Source: Methylobacterium sp. Leaf123 (GTDB taxonomy: Bacteria > Pseudomonadota > Alphaproteobacteria > Rhizobiales > Beijerinckiaceae). From it: a stretch of DNA of 64,000 nucleotides. Of this stretch, positions 26,617 to 35,533 are shown in pieces; positions within the stretch are counted from its first letter, which is position 1; every line of letters starts with the position of its first letter. Position numbers and translations under genes: made by a program. The notes under the pieces are model-generated. The model did not search any database. It was not told the origin of the DNA and saw only the letters and a program-made list of their open reading frames with translations. The stretch is from NCBI RefSeq assembly GCF_001423405.1, contig NZ_LMNS01000038.1:262801-326800 (forward strand), given 5' to 3'.

Positions 26617-27228
26617 ATGAAGCTGTTCCACTCGCACAGCTCGCCCTTCGTGCGGAAGGTGATGGTGGTCGCCCACGAACTCGGCCTCGCCGAGCGACTG
26701 GAGCTGCTGCCGAGCGCCGTCCACCCGGTCAAGCGCGACCGCTCGGTGCTGGCGCAGCATCCGCTGGCCCAGGTGCCGACCTTGATCCTCGATAACGGCG
26801 AGGGCCTCGCCGACAGCCGGGTGATCGGCGAGTATCTCGACGCGCTCGGCGGTGGCCGGCTGTTCCCGGCCGGGGGCGACGCGCGCTGGCGGGCGCTCAA
26901 CGAGCAATCCACCGCCGACGGCGTGCTCGATGCCGCCCTGCTGATCCGCTACGAGCTGACCGCGCGCCCCGAATCCGAGCGCTCGGCCGCCTGGATCGAG
27001 GGGCAGACCGCCAAGATCGAGAGCGCGCTGGCGTGGTTCGAGGAGCAGGCGGAGGCTTTGGGCGATCGCGTCGATATCGGCACCATCGCGCTCGCCTGCG
27101 CGCTCGGCTACCTCGACCTGCGCTTCTCGGACATCGCTTGGCGCGACGACGCGCCCCGGCTCGCCGCGTGGTTCGCGCGCTTCGAGGAGCGGCCTTCCAT
27201 GATCGCGACGCGCCCACCCGCCGCGTAG
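26617..27228 (+). CDS. Glutathione S-transferase family protein
   Basis: The protein has 203 residues. The N-terminal thioredoxin-like domain starts MKLFHSHSSPFVRKVMVVAHELG, with SSPF at the usual catalytic Ser/Cys position, and LAQVPTLILDNGEGLADSRVIGEYLD contains the cis-Pro and the glutathione gamma-glutamyl site (DS). The C-terminal helical domain contains VDIGTIALACALGYLDLRF. It resembles YfcF/YibF-type bacterial GSTs. Substrate unknown; no operon partner. Confidence 0.9.
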   Translation: MKLFHSHSSPFVRKVMVVAHELGLAERLELLPSAVHPVKRDRSVLAQHPLAQVPTLILDNGEGLADSRVIGEYLDALGGGRLFPAGGDARWRALNEQSTADGVLDAALLIRYELTARPESERSAAWIEGQTAKIESALAWFEEQAEALGDRVDIGTIALACALGYLDLRFSDIAWRDDAPRLAAWFARFEERPSMIATRPPAA

Positions 27229-27296
27229 CCTCTCCGAGGTCTTCCGGCTGGCTCGGCCCTTGCTACGCTTGGGCCGTCCCTGCCGGGAGGCCCACC

Positions 27297-27509
27297 ATGC
27301 CTGACTTCGTCGCCGCCTCGCTCGCCTTCGCCGTCTTCTGCCTCGCGATCATCGCGCTCAATGCGCTGACCCGCCTCGCGCTTCAGACCCCGTTCGCGCC
27401 GGACGGGCTCGCCGAGAACGGCTTTCTCCAATACGGCGGCGCGCTGGCGCTCGCCGGGACGACCTACCGACGGGCGACGCGTCTGCCCGGACGCTATGTC
27501 GGCGGGTAA
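27297..27509 (+). CDS. Small membrane protein
   Basis: The protein has 70 residues with a GGGAGG ribosome-binding site 7 bp before the ATG. One strong transmembrane helix lies near the N-terminus (FVAASLAFAVFCLAIIALNAL); a second weaker hydrophobic part, GGALALAGTTYRRATRL, follows. No family is recognised. The start signals are good and the codon pattern matches its surroundings. Confidence 0.55.
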   Translation: MPDFVAASLAFAVFCLAIIALNALTRLALQTPFAPDGLAENGFLQYGGALALAGTTYRRATRLPGRYVGG

Positions 27510-27510
27510 A

Positions 27511-27544
27511 AGCGTTTCGGCCGAAAGGCTTATCCTGAAACGCT
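27511..27544. repeat. Inverted repeat after small membrane gene
   Basis: The arms AGCGTTTC (27511-27518) and GAAACGCT (27537-27544) form a hairpin directly after the stop at 27509. It may end the rightward transcript, although no T-run follows. Confidence 0.45.
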
Positions 27545-27640
27545 ACGCGTCTGGATCACATCGCTGACGGGAGAGATGCTCCGCACCGTCATCGCGAGCG
27601 CAGCCCCAGGCGATCCGGAAGCACGACAATCACCGAAACG

Positions 27641-27675
27641 AAAAGAGCCTGCCGCGAGGCATTCGCGACAGGCTC
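27641..27675 (-). terminator. Rho-independent terminator of the amidinotransferase gene
   Basis: A 13-bp stem with one mismatch (27645-27657 against 27663-27675) and a 5-base loop. On the minus strand it is followed by TTTT (complement of 27641-27644). It lies 46 bp past the stop codon at 27721. Confidence 0.75.
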
Positions 27676-27720
27676 CGGATCGATAACGTGCCCCGCCCGC
27701 TTCCGGGCAGGTCCGTTTTT

Positions 27721-28914
27721 CTAGAAGTACGACTTCAGCACGCCGCGGCGGCGCACGTCGAGCGTGGCGCAGTGGAACGAGCCGCCGAACGGGCCGTAGG
27801 ACAGGAACGGCGCCGGGATCGGGTCGAAGCCCCAATCCTTCAGGGCCTTGATCAGGGTCGGCTGGCTCTGATCGACGACGATCTTCTTCTCGTCGATGGC
27901 GAGCACGTTGATCGAGGTCCAGGGCGAGCACATCGAGATCTTGCTCATGAAGCCCTCGACCGGGTCGGGGCGCGGGGCGATCAGCACGTCCCACTTCTTG
28001 AGCACCGCCGGGAGCTTCTCGACGTCGATATAGTCGGGGTTGACCAGCACCTTGCCGGGCGCCAGCGGCATGAACGACGAATCGATGTGCATCGGCTGCG
28101 GGCAGCGGCTCTCGATCTCGTGAATGCGGAAGCCGGGGCCGAGATGGCGGCGCAGCCACTCGATGCCCATCAGGTTCGTCACGTTCGAGCGGGTCACGAA
28201 CAGGTCGCGGCCGCAGCGCACGAAGTCGGCGGCGTCGAAGACCGGCTCGAACTCGTTGACCGTGAACTGCATCGGTTCGCCGGCCTTCAGGTTCGGCACC
28301 CGATAATCGTAGTTGTAGAGGTCGTCGGTGAGCTGAGGACGCGGCGCGGAGGTCCAGCGCGCGCCGGCCCGGAAGTATTCTTTGAACAGCGAGCGGTAGG
28401 CATCGCCCTCGAAGTAGCGCGAGCGCCAGCACATCGGGCTCTCGATGATCTCGTCACCGATCACGAGATACGGGTCGCGCGGACAGGCGACGCAGAAGCC
28501 GCGCGAGGTCCAGCGCGGCGCCTTGAACTTCTTCGAGAAGTCGATGCTGTCCGGACGGCGGATCTTCACGCCTTCGCCGGCCAGGATCGAGATGAAGTTG
28601 TCCAGCTCCTGCTGAGCCAGCTTCTTCATGAATTTCGGATACCGGAACCCGCTGGCGAAGCGGTAGAACGGCTGGGCCGCCCGCGGCAGGTTGAAGATCA
28701 CGGTGAGGTGGTGGGTCGGGATCGTGGCGCCATCGAGCGAGCCGACGATCACCTCTTCCAGCGGATCCCACTCGTTCCAGGCCATCACCGGGCTGCGGGT
28801 GGCGGGAGACTGTCCGCCCCGCTCGTTACGGCCCTCGTAGCCCTGCGAAAAACCCGTCGACGAGGCGTCGTCGACCAAGGCGGAATCCGCCGTGATCTGC
28901 GGCTCGCGATCCAT
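27721..28914 (-). CDS. Arginine:X amidinotransferase (AGAT family), candidate hopanoid guanidinylase
   Basis: The protein has 397 residues. It aligns by eye with eukaryotic glycine amidinotransferase over its length: the catalytic His block PMHIDSSFMPLAPGKVLVNPD, the SKISMCSPWTSINVLAIDEK segment, and the catalytic Cys block GGSFHCATLDVRRRG at the C-terminus. AGAT enzymes move an amidino group from arginine to a primary amine. The ATG at 28914 has a GGGAG site upstream. The gene is divergent from hpnL, 211 bp away, and no creatine or streptomycin genes are nearby. I infer that the acceptor is the amino-cyclitol ether hopanoid made by HpnI, HpnK and HpnJ. Confidence 0.85.
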   Translation of the reverse strand: MDREPQITADSALVDDASSTGFSQGYEGRNERGGQSPATRSPVMAWNEWDPLEEVIVGSLDGATIPTHHLTVIFNLPRAAQPFYRFASGFRYPKFMKKLAQQELDNFISILAGEGVKIRRPDSIDFSKKFKAPRWTSRGFCVACPRDPYLVIGDEIIESPMCWRSRYFEGDAYRSLFKEYFRAGARWTSAPRPQLTDDLYNYDYRVPNLKAGEPMQFTVNEFEPVFDAADFVRCGRDLFVTRSNVTNLMGIEWLRRHLGPGFRIHEIESRCPQPMHIDSSFMPLAPGKVLVNPDYIDVEKLPAVLKKWDVLIAPRPDPVEGFMSKISMCSPWTSINVLAIDEKKIVVDQSQPTLIKALKDWGFDPIPAPFLSYGPFGGSFHCATLDVRRRGVLKSYF

Positions 28915-29125
28915 TTGAGGCTCCCTAGAAGCGGCATCTCGCGACAATCGTCGCCAGCGTCCACCGCGGGTGCCGCTTTGCTCCCCGGTGTGTCAATCGG
29001 GTGATAGACAGGGCAGATCAAAGCTGCAACCTGCCGGAACGCTTCCCACCACCGGCTAAGCTTCGATGGTCGCTTCGGGTGGGATTTCGACAACACAAGC
29101 CTTCGCCGATGATCGAAAGAGGCTG

Positions 29126-30259
29126 ATGAAGCGTCTCACAACACTGGCATCGATCGTTGGACTGGGCACGGCGCTCGCGCTGTTCCTGTCTTCCGGCGTG
29201 TCCGATGTCACCGCCGCGGTCGTCAGCGCGGGTTGGGGGACGCTCGCCGTCGTGCTCGCCCGCTTCCTGGCGGTCGCCTGGGCGGGCCTCGGCTGGCACG
29301 CGGTGTTCCCCCGCGGCGCCGGGCCGAGCCTGCGCGACTGCATCTCGCTGCGCTTCGTGCGCGAGGGCATCAATACGCTTCTGCCGGTGGCGCAGGTCGG
29401 CGGCGACTTCATCGGCGCGCGCCTGCTCACCCGCACCGGCACGCCCGGCGGCATGGCCGGCGCCAGCATGTTCGTCGATCTGATGACCCAGGCGGTCACG
29501 CAGCTCGTCTTCACCATCGCCGGGCTTCTCCTGCTGATGCAGATCACCGGCGACGGGCCGATGGTCCGCACCGTCGCGGGCGGCGTGCTGGTCGCCATCC
29601 CGGCGCTGGCCGCCTTCTACGTCATCCAACGCCGCAGCGGTCACCGCCTGATCGAGGCGGCGCTGAGCCGCTTCGCCGCCGGCCGCGAGTGGCGCGCGCT
29701 CGGCGCGATCGACGTGCTCTATCAGAACCTGCGCCGCCTCTACGGCAACCGCGCCCGCGTCGGCGCGGCGCTGCTGATCCACCTCGTCGGCTGGGTCGCC
29801 GGCACCGTCGAGGTGTGGGTCGCCCTCAACGCGATGGGCTATTCCATCAGCTTCCTTGATGCCCTGGTGATCGAGAGCCTCGCCCAGGCCGTGCGCGGCG
29901 CCGCCTTCGTCGTGCCCGGCGCCATCGGTGCGCAGGAGGGCGGCCTGATCGCGCTCGGTGCGCTGTTCGGCATCCCGCCGGAGGCCGCGCTCGCCCTGTC
30001 GCTGGTCAAGCGCGTCGCCGACCTCGCCGTCGGCCTGCCGAGCCTCGCCCTGTGGAACCTCATGGAGCGCAACGGCGCGGGGCCTGCCGAAACCGACGGC
30101 ACCGAGACGGTGCGCGAGGGCCTCGGAGCGATCCGGGCCCGGCTCGGCCACCGCTCGGCCGATGCCCCGCTCGCCCCGGCCTACGGCTTCTCCGCCGCCC
30201 GGAACCCCGCCCCCCTTTCCTCCGACAACGAAGCTGGAGCGCTCCAGAAGTGCGCCTGA
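29126..30259 (+). CDS. hpnL: HpnL, hopanoid-associated integral membrane protein (LPTD/UPF0104 family)
   Basis: The protein has 377 residues with about eight transmembrane segments. It is a lysylphosphatidylglycerol-synthase-transmembrane-domain (flippase-like) protein: FVREGINTLLPVAQVGGDFIGARLL is the family's signature region and VVPGAIGAQEGGLIALGALFG a second conserved block. The ATG at 29126 follows an AAAGAGG site. It leads hpnL-hpnM-hpnI-hpnJ-hpnK. In other bacteria HpnL is encoded with hopanoid genes and thought to act in movement or assembly of hopanoids. The C-terminal 50 residues are cytosolic and low in complexity. Confidence 0.88.
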   Translation: MKRLTTLASIVGLGTALALFLSSGVSDVTAAVVSAGWGTLAVVLARFLAVAWAGLGWHAVFPRGAGPSLRDCISLRFVREGINTLLPVAQVGGDFIGARLLTRTGTPGGMAGASMFVDLMTQAVTQLVFTIAGLLLLMQITGDGPMVRTVAGGVLVAIPALAAFYVIQRRSGHRLIEAALSRFAAGREWRALGAIDVLYQNLRRLYGNRARVGAALLIHLVGWVAGTVEVWVALNAMGYSISFLDALVIESLAQAVRGAAFVVPGAIGAQEGGLIALGALFGIPPEAALALSLVKRVADLAVGLPSLALWNLMERNGAGPAETDGTETVREGLGAIRARLGHRSADAPLAPAYGFSAARNPAPLSSDNEAGALQKCA

Positions 30260-30873
30260 ACCGCCGCAGCCTCCTTGCCGCCGCCGTGGCGATGCTCGCC
30301 CTCACGGCGACACCGCACCCCGTCCGGGCCGCCGACGATCCGGCCGTGGCGCCGATCCAGCGCCTCTACGCCAAGTTCGAAGAGGCGCTGAAGAACGGCG
30401 CGGGCGATCTCAAGAGCCGGCTGGCGATCGTCGGCGAGACCCTGGCCGAGACCTTCGACACGCCCGCCATGGTGCGCACCGCCGTTGGCCCGAAATGGAA
30501 GACGTTCAAGCCCGAGCAGCAGGACGCGCTGACCGAGACCTTCAGCAAGTACTTCGTCACGCTCTACGCCAACCGCCTCTCGCAGGCGGCGGGCGGCAAG
30601 TTCCAGATCGAGCCGAAGAGCGAGGAGCGCGGGCCCAACCGCGTCGTCTCGACCCGCGTCTCGAACAAGGACGGCGACGATTCGGAAGTCGATTACGTCG
30701 TCAATGCCGGCAACAAGGTGCAGGACGTGCTGCTCAACGGCAATGTCAGCGAGGTCGCCTCGATGCGGGCGAGCTTCGCCGACCCGCTCAAGGGTGGTGC
30801 CGACAGCCTGCTGAAATTTATGCGCGAACGCACCGATGGGATGCTCGCCGCCAAAGTCTCGCCCAGAGAATAG
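30250..30873 (+). CDS. hpnM: HpnM, MlaC/Tgt2-like periplasmic protein
   Basis: The protein has 207 residues. A signal peptide (LLAAAVAMLALTATPHPVRA) precedes an MlaC-like lipid-binding domain with TFDTPAMVRTAVGPKWKTF, FSKYFVTLYANRLS and QDVLLNGNVSEVASMR. The GTG at 30250 overlaps the hpnL stop by 10 bp and is preceded by GGAG, so translation is coupled. MlaC-type proteins carry phospholipids across the periplasm; HpnM is expected to do similar work for hopanoids, with HpnN as a possible partner. Confidence 0.88.
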   Translation: MRLNRRSLLAAAVAMLALTATPHPVRAADDPAVAPIQRLYAKFEEALKNGAGDLKSRLAIVGETLAETFDTPAMVRTAVGPKWKTFKPEQQDALTETFSKYFVTLYANRLSQAAGGKFQIEPKSEERGPNRVVSTRVSNKDGDDSEVDYVVNAGNKVQDVLLNGNVSEVASMRASFADPLKGGADSLLKFMRERTDGMLAAKVSPRE

Positions 30874-31055
30874 GGCCAGAGACGAGGGATTGAGAAACAC
30901 GCCGCCGGGCCGAACCCCCATCGATTCGGCCGGAACGAGATCACCGACAAGGCCTGGAGCCGACCGCGACCCGTTTGGGGCGGCGTCCAGGCCTCACCGT
31001 CTTCAGACCGCCGCCCGCGGCCCCGCCCCAAGACAGCAGCGAGCAACGCCGCGCC

Positions 31056-32252
31056 ATGGATCTGAACGAGCTGCCGGCCTGGATCGCATCCGTGCTTCTG
31101 CTGATGGCCCTTGCCGGTTGCGTCTATGCCCTGCTCGCGGCGTGGCTCGTCGATCGTTTCGCCGCGCGCTCCTCGCCCGCGCTCGCGGCCGATGCACCGC
31201 GCCCCGGCGTGACGATCCTCAAGCCGCTCTGCGGCTTGGAGCCGGACCTGTTCGAGAACCTCGAAAGCTTCTGCCGTCAGGATTATGCCGGCCCGGTGCA
31301 GGTCGTGTTCGGCGTCCAGAGCGCCTCCGACCCGGCGATCGCCGTGGTGCAACGCCTGCGCGAAGCCCATCCCGCCTTAAGCCTCGACCTCGTGGTGGAT
31401 GCGAGCCAGCACGGCTCGAACCGCAAGGTCTCCAACCTCATCAACATGTCGGAGCGGATCGCCCACGCCGTCGTGGTGCTGGCCGACAGCGACATGTCGG
31501 TGAAGCCCGACTATCTCGAGCGCGTCGTCGCCGCCCTGTCGCAGCCGGGTGTGGCCGGCGTGACCTGCCTCTATCACGGCGTGCCGGGCGACCGGGGGAT
31601 GTGCGCCCAGCTCGCGGCCCTCGCCATCGACGTGCAGTTCGTGCCCAACGTCATCCTCGGCACCACCTTCGATCTCGCCCGGCCCTGCTTCGGCTCGACC
31701 ATCGCGATGACGGCCGAATCGCTGGCCCGCATCGGCGGCTTCCGCGCCTTCAAGGACGATCTGGCCGACGATTACGCGATCGGCGAAGCCCTGCGCGCCG
31801 AGGGCGGCACGGTGGCGATTCCGGCCCTCACCATCGGGCACGCCTGCGTCGATACCGAGCTGTCCGGCCTGTGGCGGCACGAGCTGCGCTGGAACCGCAC
31901 CATCCGCAACGTCGATCCGAAGGGTTATGCCGGCTCGGTCGTGACCCACGCCTTCCCGCTGGCGCTGCTCGCCGCGCTGATGCCTGGTGCCGGCTCCGGC
32001 GCGCTCGCGGTCGCCGCCCTGGCGCTCACCTGCCGCATCCTGCTGTGCCTGCGCATCGAGCGGGCCTTCGGGCTTGCCCCCCACGCCTACTGGCTGTTGC
32101 CGATTCGTGACATGCTCTCCTTCATCAACTTCACCTGGAGCTTCGTCTCGGGTGCGGTGACATGGAAAGGTCACGATTACCGTGTGGTTGCGGACGGTAC
32201 GCTGATTCCGGAGCACGGCCTCGGTCGCGAGTCGCGCGCGACTTCGGTCTAA
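31056..32252 (+). CDS. hpnI: HpnI, hopanoid glycosyltransferase (ceramide-glucosyltransferase-like)
   Basis: The protein has 398 residues: an N-terminal membrane helix, a GT21-type domain with GVTILKPLCGLEPDLFENL, the D-x-D motif VVLADSDMSV, FDLARPCFGSTIAMTAE, and the product/acceptor motif (RWNRTIRNV) typical of Q/RxxRW enzymes, then three C-terminal helices. HpnI adds N-acetylglucosamine to bacteriohopanetetrol. The start is the ATG at 31056, before MDLNELPAW. A gap of 182 bp after hpnM may hold its own promoter. Confidence 0.92.
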   Translation: MDLNELPAWIASVLLLMALAGCVYALLAAWLVDRFAARSSPALAADAPRPGVTILKPLCGLEPDLFENLESFCRQDYAGPVQVVFGVQSASDPAIAVVQRLREAHPALSLDLVVDASQHGSNRKVSNLINMSERIAHAVVVLADSDMSVKPDYLERVVAALSQPGVAGVTCLYHGVPGDRGMCAQLAALAIDVQFVPNVILGTTFDLARPCFGSTIAMTAESLARIGGFRAFKDDLADDYAIGEALRAEGGTVAIPALTIGHACVDTELSGLWRHELRWNRTIRNVDPKGYAGSVVTHAFPLALLAALMPGAGSGALAVAALALTCRILLCLRIERAFGLAPHAYWLLPIRDMLSFINFTWSFVSGAVTWKGHDYRVVADGTLIPEHGLGRESRATSV

Positions 32253-32309
32253 GCTTCAAACCATTCGCCCTTTACAAATCAACGCTCGAGCCTTGAGGCC
32301 TTGAACCCC

Positions 32310-33734
32310 ATGCGCACGCTCTTCCTGCAGGCCCCCACCTTCGACGGCTTCGATGGCGGCGCCGGCTCGCGCTACCAGGCCAAGCGCGAGATCAAGTCGT
32401 TCTGGTACCCGACCTGGCTGGCCCAGCCGGCGGCTCTGGTGCCGAACTCGAAGCTGATCGACGCGCCGCCGCACAACATCAAGCTCGAAGAGATCGTGGC
32501 TCAGGCCAACGACTTCGACCTCGTGGTGCTCCACACCTCGGTCCCGTCCTTCAAGTCCGACGTGAAGACCGTCGAGGCGCTCAAGGCCGCCAACCCGCGG
32601 CTGATCGCCGGCCTGATCGGCGCCAAGGTGGCGGTGGATGCCGCCGGCTCCATGGCCCAGGCCCCCTGCATCGATTTCTGCGCCCGCAACGAGTTCGACT
32701 TCACCGTCAAGGAAGTCGCCGACGGCGTGCCGATGTCGGAGATCAAGGGTCTGTCCTATCGTGATGCCAACGGCGTCGTGGTCCATAACGAGGACCGCGA
32801 GATCATGACGGATATGGACCAGCTTCCCTTCGTCACGAGCGTGTACAAGCGCGATCTCGAGATGGAGAAGTATTTCATCGGATACCTCAAGCACCCCTAC
32901 ATCTCGTTCTATTCCGGCCGTGGCTGCAAGAGCCGCTGCACCTTCTGCCTCTGGCCGCAGACCGTGGGCGGGCATACCTACCGCACCCGTTCGGTCGCGC
33001 ACGTCATCGAAGAGATCAAGTATTGCCTGAAGGAATTCCCTCAGACGAAGGAGTTCTTCTTCGACGACGACACCTTCACCGATAACCTCCCGCGCGCCGA
33101 AGAGATCGCCCGCGAGCTGGGCAAACTCGGCGTGACGTGGTCGTGCAACGCCAAGGCCAACGTGCCCTACGAGACCCTGAAGGTTCTCAAGGATAACGGC
33201 CTGCGCCTGCTGCTCGTCGGCTACGAGTCCGGCAACCAGCAGATCCTGAACAACATCAAGAAGGGCATGCGCGTCGAAGTCGCGGAGAAGTTCACCAAGA
33301 ACTGCCACGAACTCGGCATCGCCATCCACGGCACCTTCATCGTCGGCCTGCCGGGCGAGACGAAGGAGACGATCCAGGAGACGATCGCCTTCGCCAAGCG
33401 CATCAACCCGCACACGATCCAGGTCTCGCTGGCCGCGCCCTATCCGGGCACCTTCCTCTACAAGCAGGCGGTGGAGAACGGCTGGCTCGACGTCGAGAAC
33501 GCCGAACTCGTGGACGAGAACGGCGTGCAGATCGCGCCGCTGCACTACCCGCACCTGTCGCACTCGGAGATCTTCTCCGCGGTCGAGGAGTTCTACCGGA
33601 AGTTCTACTTCCGCGCCCCGAAGATCGCCTCGATCGTCAACGAGATGGTCCGCTCGCCCGAAATGATGAAGCGCCGCCTGCGCGAGGGCGTCGAGTTCTG
33701 GCACTTCCTCCGGGACCGCAAGGCCGCCGCGTAA
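32310..33734 (+). CDS. hpnJ: HpnJ, B12-type radical SAM protein for cyclitol ether formation
   Basis: The protein has 474 residues. An N-terminal cobalamin-binding-like domain (MRTLFLQAPTFDGFDGG) is followed by the radical SAM core with GRGCKSRCTFCLWPQ, the CxxxCxxC iron-sulfur ligands. FFFDDDTFTDN and LLLVGYESGNQQILNNIKKG are further core motifs. Work in Burkholderia assigned HpnJ to contraction of the glucosamine ring of BHT-glucosamine to the cyclitol ether. The ATG at 32310 is preferred to the TTG nine bases upstream. A strong terminator follows the gene. Confidence 0.93.
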   Translation: MRTLFLQAPTFDGFDGGAGSRYQAKREIKSFWYPTWLAQPAALVPNSKLIDAPPHNIKLEEIVAQANDFDLVVLHTSVPSFKSDVKTVEALKAANPRLIAGLIGAKVAVDAAGSMAQAPCIDFCARNEFDFTVKEVADGVPMSEIKGLSYRDANGVVVHNEDREIMTDMDQLPFVTSVYKRDLEMEKYFIGYLKHPYISFYSGRGCKSRCTFCLWPQTVGGHTYRTRSVAHVIEEIKYCLKEFPQTKEFFFDDDTFTDNLPRAEEIARELGKLGVTWSCNAKANVPYETLKVLKDNGLRLLLVGYESGNQQILNNIKKGMRVEVAEKFTKNCHELGIAIHGTFIVGLPGETKETIQETIAFAKRINPHTIQVSLAAPYPGTFLYKQAVENGWLDVENAELVDENGVQIAPLHYPHLSHSEIFSAVEEFYRKFYFRAPKIASIVNEMVRSPEMMKRRLREGVEFWHFLRDRKAAA

Positions 33735-33761
33735 CGCTAGGCGCCACGCCATCAAAACAGG

Positions 33762-33791
33762 AAAGGCCGGGCACCCGCCCGGCCTTTCTTG
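33762..33791 (+). terminator. Rho-independent terminator after hpnJ
   Basis: A perfect 11-bp stem AAAGGCCGGGC (33762-33772) with GCCCGGCCTTT (33777-33787) and a 4-base loop, followed by a T-rich stretch (CTTGCTT). It separates hpnJ from hpnK, so hpnK may need its own promoter or readthrough. Confidence 0.82.
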
Positions 33792-33860
33792 CTTCCAGGG
33801 CTCGGCCCTGGACCCGCGAGAGGGCTCGTCCTCTCGACACCCCGTGACGAGAGAATTCCC

Positions 33861-34703
33861 GTGAAGCGACTGGTCGTCACCGCCGACGATTTCGGCCTCA
33901 GCCGTGAGGTCAACGAGGCCGTCGAGCAGGCCCATCGCGACGGCATCCTCACTGCGGCAAGCCTGATGGTGTCGGCGCCCGGCGCCGCCGACGCCATCGC
34001 CCGTGCGCGGCGGACGCCGTCCCTGCGAGTCGGGCTGCATCTCGTGCTGGTCGAGGCGTGGCCGACCCTGCCGCCCGCAGAGCTTCCCGATCTGACGGAC
34101 GGGCAGGGGCTGATGCGGCGCGACATGGAGCGCCTCGGACTCGACCTCGCCCTGAAGGCGAGCGCCCGGCGGCAGCTCGCCGCTGAGATCCGGGCGCAGT
34201 TCGAGGCGTTCCGCGCGACCTGTCTGCCGCTCGATCACGTCAACGCGCACAAGCACTTCCACATCCACCCGCTCATCGCCGGAATGGTGCTGCGGATCGG
34301 CTGTGATTACGGGATGCGGGCGCTGCGGGTGCCACGCGAGCCGCGCGATCTGCTGCGGCGCGCCGAGCCCGGTTTCCAGCCCAAACCCGCCCTCGATACG
34401 GCGCCCTGGGCGGCCCTTCTCGCCGTGCGCGCCCGGCAGGCGGGCCTGCTGATCCCGACCCGGACGCTCGGCCTCGCATGGTCCGGCGCGATGACCCCGG
34501 AGCGCGTCACCGCCCTGCTGCGCCACCTGCCGGACGGCCTCACCGAACTCTACACCCACCCGGCAACCGCAGGCGGCTTCCCCGGCGAGGCTCCGGGCTA
34601 CCTTTATGCCACCGAGCGGGACGCGCTGATCGCGCCGCAGGCGCGGGAGGCTGTCGAGCAGGGCGGAGCGATTCTGGGCGGCTTCTCGGATTTCCTGCCC
34701 TAG
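33861..34703 (+). CDS. hpnK: HpnK, hopanoid N-acetylglucosamine deacetylase (ChbG/YdjC fold)
   Basis: The protein has 280 residues. ChbG/HpnK metal-binding and catalytic motifs are visible: VTADDFGLSREVNEAV (Asp-Asp), GLHLVLVEAWP (His), LDHVNAHKHFHIHP (His cluster) and ELYTHPATAGG. It removes acetate from BHT-N-acetylglucosamine to expose the amine used by HpnJ. The GTG at 33861 is placed before the first motif with a GAGAG site upstream. It is separated from hpnJ by a terminator. Confidence 0.92.
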   Translation: MKRLVVTADDFGLSREVNEAVEQAHRDGILTAASLMVSAPGAADAIARARRTPSLRVGLHLVLVEAWPTLPPAELPDLTDGQGLMRRDMERLGLDLALKASARRQLAAEIRAQFEAFRATCLPLDHVNAHKHFHIHPLIAGMVLRIGCDYGMRALRVPREPRDLLRRAEPGFQPKPALDTAPWAALLAVRARQAGLLIPTRTLGLAWSGAMTPERVTALLRHLPDGLTELYTHPATAGGFPGEAPGYLYATERDALIAPQAREAVEQGGAILGGFSDFLP

Positions 34704-35029
34704 GAGTCCGCGCGAAGGGAGCGCCGATCTCACAGCGTGCAGGAGCCCGCATCCCCCCCATCGAGCGATCAGGCGATCGGATCAGCGTCAGGGGCAGCCG
34801 TTGAGCGCAGCCTGCCGGTTCACTGAGGCTGGCTCAGGCGCAATGGTGCCCCAACGCTGATCGAAATCAACGCCGGTCTATAGGTTGAAGGGCATCCTCC
34901 GAGGCGAGGCCTGAAGACTACCCGGAAACGTCCAAGCGGAGCAGGGGATCTGAGGCCGCCTCGATAGGGCCCGAACCGCGAGGAAGGGCCCCGCGCAGAC
35001 TGCTTCAAAGCCGAGAGGAACGCGGATCC
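34704..35029. other. Intergenic region, no gene seen
   Basis: These 326 bp between hpnK and a small secreted-protein gene hold only short frames with no start signals or family motifs. Presumably the region contains the hpnK transcript end and the promoter of the next gene; I could not place either with confidence. Confidence 0.5.
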
Positions 35030-35533
35030 ATGAGACGACGCGCCGCCCTCGTTTCCCTTGCCGTCGCAGCGGGCTTGGCGGGCACAGCCGCCTCGGCTGC
35101 CGGGCTGGATTGCGGCGCACCGTCGGCGCCGCACCCGGAGGCCGACGCCGTCCTGACCCAGGCGATCGTCTCGCCGCAACCTGAGACGAATGCCGGCACG
35201 GCGCTCGCATCCGCCATACAGCGGCTCAAGAGCCAGGGCGTGTCGCGCGCGATCATCGTCGATCGCGCCATCGCCGCCTACTGCCCGCTCGTCGCCCGGG
35301 ATGAAAGCCTGACGCTCGACCGCCAACGCGAGGCGGTCCGGCGCTTCGCCTCGGCGCTGACGAGCCTCGTCTACGATCCCCCCGGCCCGAACGAGGGCGA
35401 GACCGCGTTCATCCTGAGCCTGCCGGTGAAGCCGGCCCTGTCGCTCCAGATCGATGCCGCAGCCGCCAAAGCGGGCAAGACCCGCGAGGCCTGGATCCTG
35501 GAGGCGATCCAGGCCCGGTTGGCGGGCGACTGA
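35030..35533 (+). CDS. Hypothetical secreted protein
   Basis: The protein has 167 residues. A signal peptide (MRRRAALVSLAVAAGLAGTAASA) precedes a mostly helical mature domain with two Cys (GLDCGAPSA and AIAAYCPLVA) and a C-terminal segment, KTREAWILEAIQARLAG, that resembles the helix of ribbon-helix-helix or toxin-antitoxin-like proteins. No family is recognised. It lies between hpnK and hpnN, so a hopanoid connection is possible but not supported by sequence. Confidence 0.65.
   Translation: MRRRAALVSLAVAAGLAGTAASAAGLDCGAPSAPHPEADAVLTQAIVSPQPETNAGTALASAIQRLKSQGVSRAIIVDRAIAAYCPLVARDESLTLDRQREAVRRFASALTSLVYDPPGPNEGETAFILSLPVKPALSLQIDAAAAKAGKTREAWILEAIQARLAGD

Noticed and set aside
32256..34733. 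825-codon minus-strand frame across hpnJ and hpnK
   Set aside because: It lies antisense to two clear genes and has no family features.
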